This document shows positions 31,697 to 41,000 of a stretch of 64,000 nucleotides of DNA, in pieces; position 1 is the stretch's first letter; each line of letters starts with the position of its first letter. A program made the translations under genes and the position numbers. The DNA comes from Duganella sp. Leaf126 (GTDB lineage: Bacteria; Pseudomonadota; Gammaproteobacteria; Burkholderiales; Burkholderiaceae_D): positions 1,181 to 65,180 of the forward strand of contig NZ_LMNW01000001.1 in assembly GCF_001423125.1 (NCBI RefSeq), given 5' to 3'. The notes under the pieces were generated by a model. It was not told where the DNA came from, ran no database searches, and saw only the letters and a program-made list of their open reading frames with translations.

Positions 31697-34372
31697 ATGG
31701 TTGTGACGGTCATGGCGAAAAGCATACGCGCAGGGTTTGCCGGCGGCGCATTGGGATTGGGATTGGTTGGCGCGGTGCAGGCACAGGCGCAAACGTCGGC
31801 GGCGGACGCGCCAATGCAGCGCGTCGAAGTGACGGGTTCGTCGATCAAGCGGCTGGTGTCGGAAACGGCCAACCCGCTCACCGTGTTCCGTGCCGACGAC
31901 TTCGTCAAGCAGGGACTGACCACGGCGCAGGAAGTACTGGACCGTATTCCGTCGAACAGCTCGAGCTTCGGCGCCGGCAATGCCGTCGGCGGCAACAGCT
32001 CCGGCCTGCCCACGGGCGGCCAGGCCAGCGCCGACCTGCGCGGCCTGGGCGGCGACAAGACGCTGGTGCTGCTCAACGGCCGCCGCATCGCCAACCACCC
32101 GTATGACGGCGCCAGCGTGGACCTGAACATCATTCCCGTGACCGCGCTGGAGCGGGTCGAGGTACTGCGCGACGGCGCCTCGGCCATCTACGGCACCGAC
32201 GCCATCGGCGGCGTGATCAACTTCATCACCAGGCGCAACGTCAAGACCACCACCATCACGGCCGAGGCGATTGCCCCGCGCAAGCCGGGCGCCGACGAAA
32301 AGCGCTTCAACCTGTCGAGCGGCTTCGGCGACCTGGACCAGGATGGCTACAATGTGTTCGGCGTGTTCGACTACCACAAGACCGATATCCTGACCTCGCA
32401 GCAGCGCGCGTTTTCCAGGACCGGCATCATCCCCTCGCGCGGCCTGAACCTGACGTCCGGCACCACCTTCCCCGGCAACTACTTCGACCCCGGCTCGGGG
32501 GCCACCGGCAACCCGGGCTTTGCCAGCGGCTGCGACGCTCCGCTGTCGGTGCCGCGCGCCAGCAACGGCACCTGCCGCCAGGACTACACGCGCCAGATCG
32601 ACGACCTGCCCGAGCAGGAGCAGAAGACCTTCTTCGGCAAGGCCACCTTCAAGATCAATAACGACCACCAGGCCTCGATCGAATACCTGCACGCGGAAAA
32701 CGATGTGCTGTCGCACACGGCGCCGCCGCCGCAAACCAATCTGCTGCTGCCCACCAGCAGCAAATACTACCCGGGCAATGCGGGCGGCGTGCCGGCCATG
32801 CCCGGCCTGTCGGGCCAGCCGCTGTCGGTGAACTGGCGCCCCACCGAGGCGGGCCAGCGCGAGATCGTCTCCAAGGGCCAGGCCGACCGTCTCAGCATCT
32901 CGGCCGAGGGCCTGGCCGGCGGCTGGGACTACAAGACCGGCTTCACACTGTCGGAGAGCCGCTCGGCGGAATATTTCACGGGCGGCTATGTGCGCGACGA
33001 ATCGTTTGCGGCCGGCGTGCGCGACGGCATCCTCAATCCGTTCGGTCTGCAGGACGCCGCCGGCAAGGCTTACCTGGACAGCACGGCCCTGCGCGGCCAG
33101 GTCCAGAAAGGCAAGACCCGCAATACCGGCATCGATGCCAAGGCCAGCCGCGAACTGTGGCAGATGGGCGGCGGCAAGGCGGCAGTTGCCATCGGCGGTG
33201 AACTGCGCCGCGAGGAAGCCGACTTCTTCGTCAACCGCGATATCGCGGGACAGGCCGCCAGCTCGGGCCTGTCCGGTTCGCAATCGACGGACGGTGCGCG
33301 CACCATCAAGGCCATTTTCGGCGAACTGAACCTGCCACTGCTGCAGGACCTGGAAGTGCAGCTGGCCACCCGCTACGACAAGTACAGCGACGCCGGCAAC
33401 ACCACCAACCCGAAGCTGGGCGTGCGCTACCAGCCGACCAGGCAACTGCTGCTGCGCGGCTCGGCTTCGACCGGTTTCCGGGCGCCGACACTGTTCGAGA
33501 AAAACGCCCCGCTCTCGCGCAACGACACCAACAACTCGTACAACGATCCGATCCTGTGCCCGGGCGGCAAAATCTCCAATTCGCCGATCGCCAACCCGCT
33601 GCGCGACTGCGACCTGCAGCAGTACAAGCTGCAAGGGGGGAATGCCGCGCTGAAGCCGGAAAAATCGAAAACCTTCGCTTTCGGCGTGGTGCTCGAGCCG
33701 GTATCGCAAATCACGGTCTCGGCCGACTATTTCAATATCCGCCTCAAGGACAAGATCAACGCGCTGCCGGAGGAAGTCATCTACGGCGATTTCGCCAAGT
33801 ACAGCGCGCGCTTCCTGCGCAATGCCGACGGCACGCCGAACGCCATCCTCGACCTGAAGGAAAACCTGGGCAAGGTCAACACCGACGGCGTCGACCTCAG
33901 CCTCACAGCACGTTCCGGCAACACTGCCTACGGCAACCTGACCCTGAACGTGGACGGCACCTGGGTCCACAAGTATGAGTACCAGGACGAGATCGGCGGC
34001 GCCTACACCCAGAACGTGGGCCGCTACGCCGCCAACAATCCGGTATTCCGCTGGAAGCACAATGCCGCGCTGAACTGGCGCCTGGCCAACTGGAGCGCCA
34101 CGCTGGCGCAGTCGTATAAATCCGGTTACGTGGACCAGAACCTCGACATCGGCGCCGCCTTCGTCAACCGCGTGCCGTCCTACAGCCTCTGGAACCTGTC
34201 CGGCACCTACACCGGCTTCGCGGGCGTGTCGCTGACGGCCGGCGTGAAAAACCTGTTCGACAAGGAGCCGCCGTTCTCGAACCAGGGCACGCTGTTCCAG
34301 AAGGGCTACGATCCGCGCTACACGGACGCGGTCGGCCGCGCACTCTACGTGCGCGGCAGCTACACGTTCTGA
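31697..34372 (+). CDS. TonB-dependent outer-membrane receptor
   Basis: This is an 891-residue receptor. The signal peptide (MAKSIRAGFAGGALGLGLVG, cleaved near AQA-QT) is followed by the plug with MQRVEVTGSSIKRL, LVLLNGRRIANH and DGASAIYGTDAIGGVINFI. The barrel ends LYVRGSYTF. GGGAGAG six bases before the ATG at 31697 fixes the start. Of the receptors here, it resembles the one at 26697 in plug wording but has a shorter barrel and different extracellular loops, so the substrate is likely different. It faces aroG, whose 3' end is only 36 bp away on the other strand, and no clear terminator separates them. Confidence 0.94.
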   Translation: MVVTVMAKSIRAGFAGGALGLGLVGAVQAQAQTSAADAPMQRVEVTGSSIKRLVSETANPLTVFRADDFVKQGLTTAQEVLDRIPSNSSSFGAGNAVGGNSSGLPTGGQASADLRGLGGDKTLVLLNGRRIANHPYDGASVDLNIIPVTALERVEVLRDGASAIYGTDAIGGVINFITRRNVKTTTITAEAIAPRKPGADEKRFNLSSGFGDLDQDGYNVFGVFDYHKTDILTSQQRAFSRTGIIPSRGLNLTSGTTFPGNYFDPGSGATGNPGFASGCDAPLSVPRASNGTCRQDYTRQIDDLPEQEQKTFFGKATFKINNDHQASIEYLHAENDVLSHTAPPPQTNLLLPTSSKYYPGNAGGVPAMPGLSGQPLSVNWRPTEAGQREIVSKGQADRLSISAEGLAGGWDYKTGFTLSESRSAEYFTGGYVRDESFAAGVRDGILNPFGLQDAAGKAYLDSTALRGQVQKGKTRNTGIDAKASRELWQMGGGKAAVAIGGELRREEADFFVNRDIAGQAASSGLSGSQSTDGARTIKAIFGELNLPLLQDLEVQLATRYDKYSDAGNTTNPKLGVRYQPTRQLLLRGSASTGFRAPTLFEKNAPLSRNDTNNSYNDPILCPGGKISNSPIANPLRDCDLQQYKLQGGNAALKPEKSKTFAFGVVLEPVSQITVSADYFNIRLKDKINALPEEVIYGDFAKYSARFLRNADGTPNAILDLKENLGKVNTDGVDLSLTARSGNTAYGNLTLNVDGTWVHKYEYQDEIGGAYTQNVGRYAANNPVFRWKHNAALNWRLANWSATLAQSYKSGYVDQNLDIGAAFVNRVPSYSLWNLSGTYTGFAGVSLTAGVKNLFDKEPPFSNQGTLFQKGYDPRYTDAVGRALYVRGSYTF

Positions 34373-34408
34373 CGCCGGGTCGGGCCTGGCCTGGCCGGGC
34401 CTGGCTGC

Positions 34409-35488
34409 CTACTTCGCAGCCGCTTCGGCGGCCTGCGTGGCCAGGCGGCGCTGGCGCACGGCGGCGGCCAGTCCCTGCAGCACCTGCACGCTCGCTTCCC
34501 AGTCGATGCAGCCGTCGGTGACGGACTGGCCGTAGGTCAGCGTCTTGCCCGGCTCCAGGTCCTGGCGGCCGGCCACCAGGTGCGATTCCACCATCACGCC
34601 CACGATGCGGGTGTCGCCACCGGCCACCTGGCCGGCAATGTCGGCACACACGGGCACCTGGTTTTCCGGATTTTTCGAACTGTTGGCATGCGACGCGTCG
34701 ATCATCACGCGCGGCGCCAGGCCCTGAGCTGCAATCGCCCGGCACGCGTCGTTGACGCTGGCTGCGTCGTAGTTCGGCGCCTTGCCGCCGCGCAGGATGA
34801 TGTGGCAATCCTCGTTGCCGGCGGTGGACACGATGGCCGAATGGCCGCCCTTGGTCACCGACAGGAAATGGTGCGGCTGCGACGCGGCCTTGATCGCGTC
34901 GACCGCGATCTTGACGTTGCCGTCGGTGCCGTTCTTGAACCCGACCGGGCAGGACAGGCCGGACGCCAGTTCGCGGTGCACCTGCGACTCGGTGGTGCGG
35001 GCGCCGATCGCGCCCCAGCTGATCAGGTCGGCGATGTACTGGGGACTGATCACGTCCAGGTATTCGGTACCGGCCGGCAGGCCCAGCTCGTTGATGTCGC
35101 GCAGCAGCGCACGCGCCATGCGCAGGCCGTCGTTGATACGGAAGCTGCTGTCCATGAACGGATCGTTGATCAGGCCTTTCCAGCCCACGGTCGTGCGCGG
35201 CTTTTCGAAGTACACGCGCATGACGATTTCCAGGTCACCCTTGAGTTCCTGGCGCAGCTGCACCAGGCGCTGTGCGTACTCGATCGCTGCCGTGGTGTCG
35301 TGGATCGAGCATGGCCCCACCACCACCATCAGGCGATCGTCCTGGCCGTGCAGGATGCGGTGCAGCGCGACGCGCGCCTCGGCCGCCGTGCTGGCCGCCT
35401 TGTCGGTGCACGCATACTCGCGAATCAGGTGGGACGGCGGCGTCAATTCCTTCATTTCGCGGATCCGTAAATCATCGGTGCGGGGCAT
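34409..35488 (-). CDS. aroG: 3-deoxy-7-phosphoheptulonate synthase (DAHP synthase, AroG class)
   Basis: This enzyme condenses phosphoenolpyruvate and erythrose 4-phosphate, the first committed step to chorismate, Phe, Tyr and Trp. The 359-residue type I-alpha enzyme shows VVVGPCSIHD at about 55-64 (metal-binding Cys), KPRTTVGWKGLINDP, GARTTESQVHRELASGLS, PVGFKNGTDGN and DASHANSSKNPENQ. The start at 35488 has GGAG six bases upstream; the upstream ATG four codons earlier overlaps that site. A 26-codon Phe/Tyr-rich leader ORF and an intrinsic terminator precede it within 175 bp, predicting attenuation by Phe/Tyr supply. It follows tldD by about 280 bp and probably uses its own promoter. Confidence 0.96.
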   Translation of the reverse strand: MPRTDDLRIREMKELTPPSHLIREYACTDKAASTAAEARVALHRILHGQDDRLMVVVGPCSIHDTTAAIEYAQRLVQLRQELKGDLEIVMRVYFEKPRTTVGWKGLINDPFMDSSFRINDGLRMARALLRDINELGLPAGTEYLDVISPQYIADLISWGAIGARTTESQVHRELASGLSCPVGFKNGTDGNVKIAVDAIKAASQPHHFLSVTKGGHSAIVSTAGNEDCHIILRGGKAPNYDAASVNDACRAIAAQGLAPRVMIDASHANSSKNPENQVPVCADIAGQVAGGDTRIVGVMVESHLVAGRQDLEPGKTLTYGQSVTDGCIDWEASVQVLQGLAAAVRQRRLATQAAEAAAK

Positions 35489-35520
35489 GCTGTTCTCCAT
35501 TATTTCAGATAAGTCGGGGT

Positions 35521-35550
35521 AAAAAAAAACCGCCTGCAGAGGCGGTTTTT
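35521..35550 (-). promoter_or_regulatory. aroG attenuator terminator with alternative antiterminator pairing
   Basis: On the minus strand ACCGCCT (35546-35540) pairs with AGGCGGT (35535-35529) around CTGC and is followed by eight T: a strong intrinsic terminator 33 nt before the aroG ATG. Its 5' arm plus one base, ACCGCCTC, is perfectly complementary to GAGGCGGT at 35609-35602, inside the leader ORF at codons 17-20. The two pairings are mutually exclusive. A leader segment ACCGGCTAC (35641-35633) could also pair with GTAGC...CGGT at 35598-35587, a candidate 1:2 hairpin. Confidence 0.75.
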
Positions 35551-35578
35551 TCTGGATTTGCTGGAACTCGTTGGACTG

Positions 35579-35659
35579 CTACGTGCACCGGCCGCTACTC
35601 CACCGCCTCGGGTTGGAATTGCTAAAGTAAAAGTAGCCGGTAAAGAAGAAGCGGGTCAT
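35579..35659 (-). CDS. Phe/Tyr-rich leader peptide of aroG
   Basis: This is a 26-codon frame that starts with ATG at 35659 and ends with TAG at 35579-35581. Codons 4-12 read F-F-F-T-G-Y-F-Y-F: five Phe and two Tyr in nine codons, and Trp follows at codon 20. Such clustering is the hallmark of leader peptides in amino-acid attenuators (compare the Phe run of the pheA leader). A ribosome stalled at codon 12 would reach to about 35611, leaving GAGGCGGT at 35609-35602 free to form the antiterminator. Weak point: no clear ribosome-binding site precedes the ATG. Confidence 0.7.
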   Translation of the reverse strand: MTRFFFTGYFYFSNSNPRRWSSGRCT

Positions 35660-35708
35660 GGCGACGAATTCGTTGGGTGTCGGGTGAAAACTTAAAAACA
35701 GTAAAACG

Positions 35709-35738
35709 ACTATACGCCGATCAATATGCGCTTGGCAA
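35709..35738 (-). promoter_or_regulatory. candidate aroG promoter
   Basis: TTGCCA (35738-35733) and TATAGT (35714-35709) on the minus strand are separated by 18 bp. Transcription would start near 35702, about 43 nt before the leader-peptide ATG and just after the end of tldD. This makes aroG transcription independent of tldD. Confidence 0.5.
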
Positions 35739-35766
35739 GCCCTTCCCTGCAAAAAACCCACAGCCG

Positions 35767-37230
35767 TCAGCTGGCCGTGCCGCCGACGGTCACGCCATCG
35801 ATGCGCAGGGTCGGCTGTCCCACGCCGACCGGCACGCTCTGCCCTTCCTTGCCGCACACGCCCACGCCGGGGTCGAGCCGCATGTCGTTGCCGATCATCG
35901 TCACCCGGTTGAGCACCTCGGGGCCGTTGCCGATCAGCGTGGCGCCCTTGACCGGATAGGTGACCTTGCCGTTTTCGATCATATAGGCCTCGCTGGCCGA
36001 GAACACGAACTTGCCGTTGGTGATATCGACCTGGCCGCCGCCGAAATTTACTGCGTACAGGCCGTTTTTGACCGACGCCAGGATGTCGCCCGGATCGCGG
36101 TCGCCGCCCAGCATATAGGTGTTGGTCATGCGCGGCATGGGCAGGTGGGCAAACGATTCGCGGCGGGCGTTGCCGGTCACAGGCATCTTCATCAGGCGCG
36201 CATTCAGGGTGTCCTGCAGGTAGCCGGTCAGGATGCCGTCCTCGATCAGCGTGGTGCACTGGGTGGGATTGCCCTCGTCGTCGATATTGAGCGAGCCGCG
36301 GCGGTCGGGCAAGGTGCCGTCGTCGACCACGGTGACACCCCTGGCCGCCACGCGCTCGCCGATCATCCCTGCAAACGTCGAGGACCCCTTGCGGTTGAAG
36401 TCGGCCTCGAGGCCGTGGCCGATCGCCTCGTGCAGCAGGATGCCGGGCCAGCCCGGGCCCAGCACCACGGTCATTGGACCGGCCGGCGCCGGGCGCGCAT
36501 CGAGGTTGACGATGGCCGCATCGACCGCTTCGGCTGCGTAGCGTGCCAGCAGCGCATCGCTGAAATAATCGTAGCGGTACCGCCCGCCGCCGCCGGCCGT
36601 TTCCGTCTCGCGGCGGCCATTCTGTTCGACGATCACGGTCAGCGACAGCCGCACCAGCGGCCGGATGTCGGCCGCCAGCACGCCGTCGCTGCGCGCCACC
36701 AGCACCACGTCGTATTCGCCGGCCAGGCCGGCCATCACCTGCACCACGCGCGGGTCGCGCGCACGCGCCATGGTTTCGAGGCGCTCGAGCAGCGCCACCT
36801 TGGCCGTCGCATCGAGCGAGGCGAGCGGATCGTGCGGCAGGTACAGGGCGCGGCCGTCCACCGGCGTGACAGCGCCGGCCACCTTGGTGCGGCCGCTGCC
36901 GGCGCGGGCAATCGTGCGGGTGGCGGCAGCCGCCTCGCGCAGCGCGCTGTCCGAGATATCGTCCGAATAGGAGAACGCCGTGCGCGTGCCTGCCACGGCG
37001 CGCACGCCCACGCCCTGGTCGATCGCAAAGCTGCCGGTCTTGACGATGCCTTCCTCCAGGCCCCAGCTCTCGCTCTTGGTGAACTGGAAGTACAGGTCGG
37101 CGTAATCGACCTTGTGGGTAAACATCGTGCCCAGGGTTTTCAGCAGCTTGTCCTCGTCCAGGCCGAACGGCGTGAGCAGGATGTCGCGGGCGACGGCCAG
37201 GGTGGAGAGACGGGCTTCGGCAGGTTTCAT
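35767..37230 (-). CDS. tldD: metalloprotease TldD
   Basis: TldD is a zinc metalloprotease subunit that works with TldE/PmbA in degrading unfolded peptides and maturing modified peptides. The 487-residue product carries the metal motif HEAIGHGLEAD at about 267-277. It also has the conserved GYLQDTLNARLMKMPVTGNARR and PRMTNTYMLGGDRDPGDIL segments, ending in PGVGVCGKEGQSVPVGVGQP. The start at 37230 (MKPAEARLS) gives the family length; in-frame sequence farther upstream overlaps the nitrilase gene and is not family-like. The partner tldE/pmbA is not in this window. The nitrilase gene lies 23 bp upstream, so the two are likely co-transcribed. Confidence 0.94.
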   Translation of the reverse strand: MKPAEARLSTLAVARDILLTPFGLDEDKLLKTLGTMFTHKVDYADLYFQFTKSESWGLEEGIVKTGSFAIDQGVGVRAVAGTRTAFSYSDDISDSALREAAAATRTIARAGSGRTKVAGAVTPVDGRALYLPHDPLASLDATAKVALLERLETMARARDPRVVQVMAGLAGEYDVVLVARSDGVLAADIRPLVRLSLTVIVEQNGRRETETAGGGGRYRYDYFSDALLARYAAEAVDAAIVNLDARPAPAGPMTVVLGPGWPGILLHEAIGHGLEADFNRKGSSTFAGMIGERVAARGVTVVDDGTLPDRRGSLNIDDEGNPTQCTTLIEDGILTGYLQDTLNARLMKMPVTGNARRESFAHLPMPRMTNTYMLGGDRDPGDILASVKNGLYAVNFGGGQVDITNGKFVFSASEAYMIENGKVTYPVKGATLIGNGPEVLNRVTMIGNDMRLDPGVGVCGKEGQSVPVGVGQPTLRIDGVTVGGTAS

Positions 37231-37253
37231 GACGATTGTCTTGCGGATCACTG

Positions 37254-38054
37254 TTACATGGTGCGATGCTTGAGGGCCGGCAAGCTCTCGCGCACGCCGT
37301 GCATGAAGTCCGGGTCGAGCGCGCCGGCCACCACGCCCTCGCCTTCGGCCAGCACCGACTTGACCGTGCCCCACGGGTCGATCAGCATGCTGTGGCCCCA
37401 GGTGCGGCGGCCGTTCGGGTGCATGCCGCCTTGCGCTGCCGCCAGCACGTAGCACTGGTTTTCGATGGCGCGCGCGCGCAGCAGGATTTCCCAGTGGGCC
37501 TGGCCGGTGGTGTAGGTAAATGCTGCCGGCAGCACGATCAGCGATACCGGTCCCATGGCGCGGAACAGTTCCGGAAAACGCAGGTCATAGCACACCGCCA
37601 TGCCCACCTTGCCGCACGGCGCCTCGATCACGCCCAGGTGGGTGCCGGGCACGATGGTTTTCGATTCGTTGTACGACTCGGCCCCCTTGGTAAAGCCGAA
37701 CAGGTGGATCTTGTCGTAGCGACCGGCCGGCTGGCCCTGCGGATCGTAGACCAGCGTGGTGTTGACGACCTTCTGCGGGTCGCTCGACGCGAGCGGCAGC
37801 GTGCCGCCGATCAGCCAGATGCCGAGCTCGCGCGCCAGGCCGGCCATGAAGTCCTGGATCGGTCCCTGGCCCAGCGGTTCGGCCACGGCCACCTTGTCGC
37901 TGTCGTGTACGCCCATGATGGCCCAGTACTCGGGCAGCAGCACCAGCTGCGCACCGCCGGCGGCGGCCTGGCGCACGAGGCGGTCGGCGGTGGCGATATT
38001 GTCCGTCACGGACGGCGAGGAAATCATCTGGATGGCGGCGACGGTATGGTGCAT
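37254..38054 (-). CDS. carbon-nitrogen hydrolase (nitrilase superfamily, NIT1-like)
   Basis: The product is 266 residues. It has the nitrilase catalytic triad: Glu in LLPEYWAIMG, Lys in RYDKIHLF and Cys in MAVCYDLRFPELFR. The sequence resembles the Nit1-like/omega-amidase group, whose best-known role is hydrolysis of deaminated glutathione. That is a family-level inference. GGGAG seven bases before ATG 38054 fixes the start. Gene order yhdP, nitrilase, tldD is conserved in many beta- and gammaproteobacteria; the gap to yhdP is only 20 bp, so an operon is likely. Confidence 0.9.
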   Translation of the reverse strand: MHHTVAAIQMISSPSVTDNIATADRLVRQAAAGGAQLVLLPEYWAIMGVHDSDKVAVAEPLGQGPIQDFMAGLARELGIWLIGGTLPLASSDPQKVVNTTLVYDPQGQPAGRYDKIHLFGFTKGAESYNESKTIVPGTHLGVIEAPCGKVGMAVCYDLRFPELFRAMGPVSLIVLPAAFTYTTGQAHWEILLRARAIENQCYVLAAAQGGMHPNGRRTWGHSMLIDPWGTVKSVLAEGEGVVAGALDPDFMHGVRESLPALKHRTM

Positions 38055-38074
38055 GGCAAGTCTCCCGGTAGTGA

Positions 38075-41000
38075 TTATTGTGCGCTCCTGGCCGCCGGCG
38101 GTGCCACCTTGGCGGGGTCGAGCTTGGTGACGACCGGCGCCTTCCACGGCCCGGTCACCTGCATATGATAGGTCAATGCCTTCATGACGGGGGCGCTGAG
38201 GAACAATTGCGCCAAAAAGCTGCCCAGGCCGATGACCGGATTGACCGCCAGCGCGTACACGAGCGGCGCCGTGCCGAGATTGACTTCCGGGATCACCACC
38301 ACGTCCAGATTGGTCAGCTCGTTGGCGATGTCGGCAGTGCCGTCCATCAGCACGGTCGCTGCCATGCCGTGCATTTTCAGGTTGTCGGTGCGCACGATGC
38401 CGTGCGCGATGGTGGCGTCGGCGGTCAGGCCGTCGAATGCCAGGCCTTCGGAAAACACGTCGTGAAAATCGAGCTTGAGCAGGCGCGGCAGCGCCTGCAG
38501 GCTCAGTACCCCGAGCAGCTTGGCGGCGCCCGGATCCTGCTTCAGGAACTGGCCTTTTTCGACATTCATGGCGATGCGGCCGGACAGGCTGGGCAGGTCC
38601 ATGCCGTACGGCAGGCCATTCCAGGCGATGTCCCCCTTCAGCGACCCTTTGCCGTTACGCACGGTGCCGACAAAGCCGAAGCGGTCGAGCAGCTTGCCGG
38701 CATCCGCGATGTCGAGGTTGAACTGGAGGTCGGTGGTATGGCGGGTGCCGCGCGTGGTCCATTTGCCGGTGCCGGTCAGTTCGCCGTCGGCATTGGCCAG
38801 CGACAGCTTGCTGATGCGCCACTCGCGCGCGTCGGGCAGCTGCACGTTGTTCGCCTGCAGATCGAGCTCCCCGAGCGGCTTGTTGAACAACTCGAAACGG
38901 TCGATCTTGATATCGAGCGCCGGGATGGTGGCGGCAGCGCTGCCCTTGCCGTCGAGCAGATCGGCCACCTCGTTCGAGGCCGAGGCCGGGATCACCAGCG
39001 ACGACAGGCGCGCGGTCACCTTGCCCAGGCCGTGGCCGGTCGACGGTTCGCTCCAGGTCAGGTGGCCATTGGCCTGGGTGGAATCGATGTTGGCTTGCCA
39101 GACGCCGCGATGGCGCGTGACGCCGGCCACCACGTTCTGCAGCTTGCGGGCGCCGACCAGCAGCTCGCTGGTTCGGGCGGCAATGGCGTTGGGCACCACG
39201 TACTGGCTGAAGTCGGCGTCGCCGGTTGCGGTACCGCCGGAAGTGGCGCTGCTGCCTGGATTGCTGCTGCCGCCTTCGCCAGCGACGGCCTTGCCGAAAT
39301 CGAGCCAGGCGTCGGCGTTGATGGCGGGCAGGCTGATGTTGAAGGTCAGGCCGCTCTCCGGTTCCGGCGCCGGCGTATTGACGCCGATACCACCGCGCAC
39401 CAGTTGCCAGGGCGACTTGCCGGCCGCGGTGACGGTCTTCTGGCGCTGGTAGTGGGCGGCAATGTCGCTGCCCAGGCCGATGCGGATATCGTCGTGCAGG
39501 GCGCCGCCGGCGTCCGGCGTCAGGCCGCTGCTGAGGACGAAACGCAGCGGCATGGTATCGAGCGCCGGCTTGGCCAGCGGCGCCGGCAAGTCCAGCGCCA
39601 GCCCGGACAGGCTGGAATCGACCGCCACCACCAGCTGGTGGTCGCGCACCGTCACCGTGCCCGTATAGCGGGCCGTGCCCGAGAAATGACCTGCCAGGCG
39701 CTGCATCACGGGCGCCTGGTAGGTCTTGCGGAAGCCCTCGGCGGTCAGCATGCCGCCGAGCTTGATGACGATGGCATTGTCGCGCTGGGTGCCGCCCGTG
39801 ATCGCCACCGGGCCGTCGAGGAAGGTGCCGGACAGCTGGTTCAGGTTGACGCCGCGCTCGTTGAATTCGATCTTGCCCTGGGCCGCCTGCACCACCGGCA
39901 AGTCCTTCATCAGCACGATGTCGTTGTTATTCAGTTGCAGCGTGCCGTCCACCTTGGCGTCGAGCAGGTGGGCCAGCGGCAGGCGCAGCTTGAGTGCCAG
40001 CGTGGCGTTGCCGGTCGCCTCGGTATCCTCGGTGAACCGCCCTATCCAGTCGAGCACCGGGCTGTGGTCCACGTAGCGCAGGAATTCCTGCATCGGACCG
40101 GCCGCATTGCCATCGATTTCCAGCATCGAATCGTGCACGGTCAGATCGGGGATCACGGCCTTGACGCTGCTGAGCGCCACGCCGCCAGTGGTGGCCGTGT
40201 CGCCGTGGATTTCCATGCGGCCCCGCTCGAACACGAAGGTGCCCTTGATGTGCTCGGCCTGCGGCCATTCGGGCAGCGGCTGGCCGTCCTTGCCCAGCTC
40301 CTTGCCGCCGCGCAGGTACTGGCCCGGTGCATAGTTGAGCTTACCTTCGGTCAATTTGCCAGCCACCTTGAATTCGCCGTGCGGCGCATGCTCGCCGTGG
40401 AACGGGAAATGCGCGAGGTCGCCGCGCAGCCGCACGCTGACGTCGCTGGCGGTGCCGCCTTCGAGTGCGCCGGTCAGCCAGGCCGCCAGGTCGTGCGGGG
40501 TCTGCAGCGGCAGGTAGCGGCCGATGCGGTTGACCTGGAAACCGTCGAGCGTGCCGGTCAGATCGGCCTGGCCGGCGCCGCTGCCCGACAGCGCCATGCG
40601 GTGCGTGCCGCGCAGCGTGCCGGATAAACCATCTTGCAGGAAGTCCATGCGGTCTATGCTCAGCAGCAACTGGTCATGCGGTTCGAACGACCAGCGGGCC
40701 TTGAGGTTCAGGCGGTCGAACGGCATCGCCGCATCGGTGAAATAGCCGGGCAGCTGCAGCACCAGCTGCTCGGACGCCAGGCTGAAGCTGCCGCCCTGGT
40801 CGGTGGCGTCGATGGTGCCGGTCAGGTTGTCGAAACCGGGGATCGCCGGCACCGCCGCCGTGGCCGGGCTCTTGCCCTTCCTCGGCTGGGCCAGGCGCGC
40901 CGGCTGCGGTTTCAGGCTCAGGCTCACCAGGTCGCCCTTGACCCGGTACGATTGCAGCGCCGGAAATTTACCCTGCCATTCGGCCGAGAAATCGCGCAGC

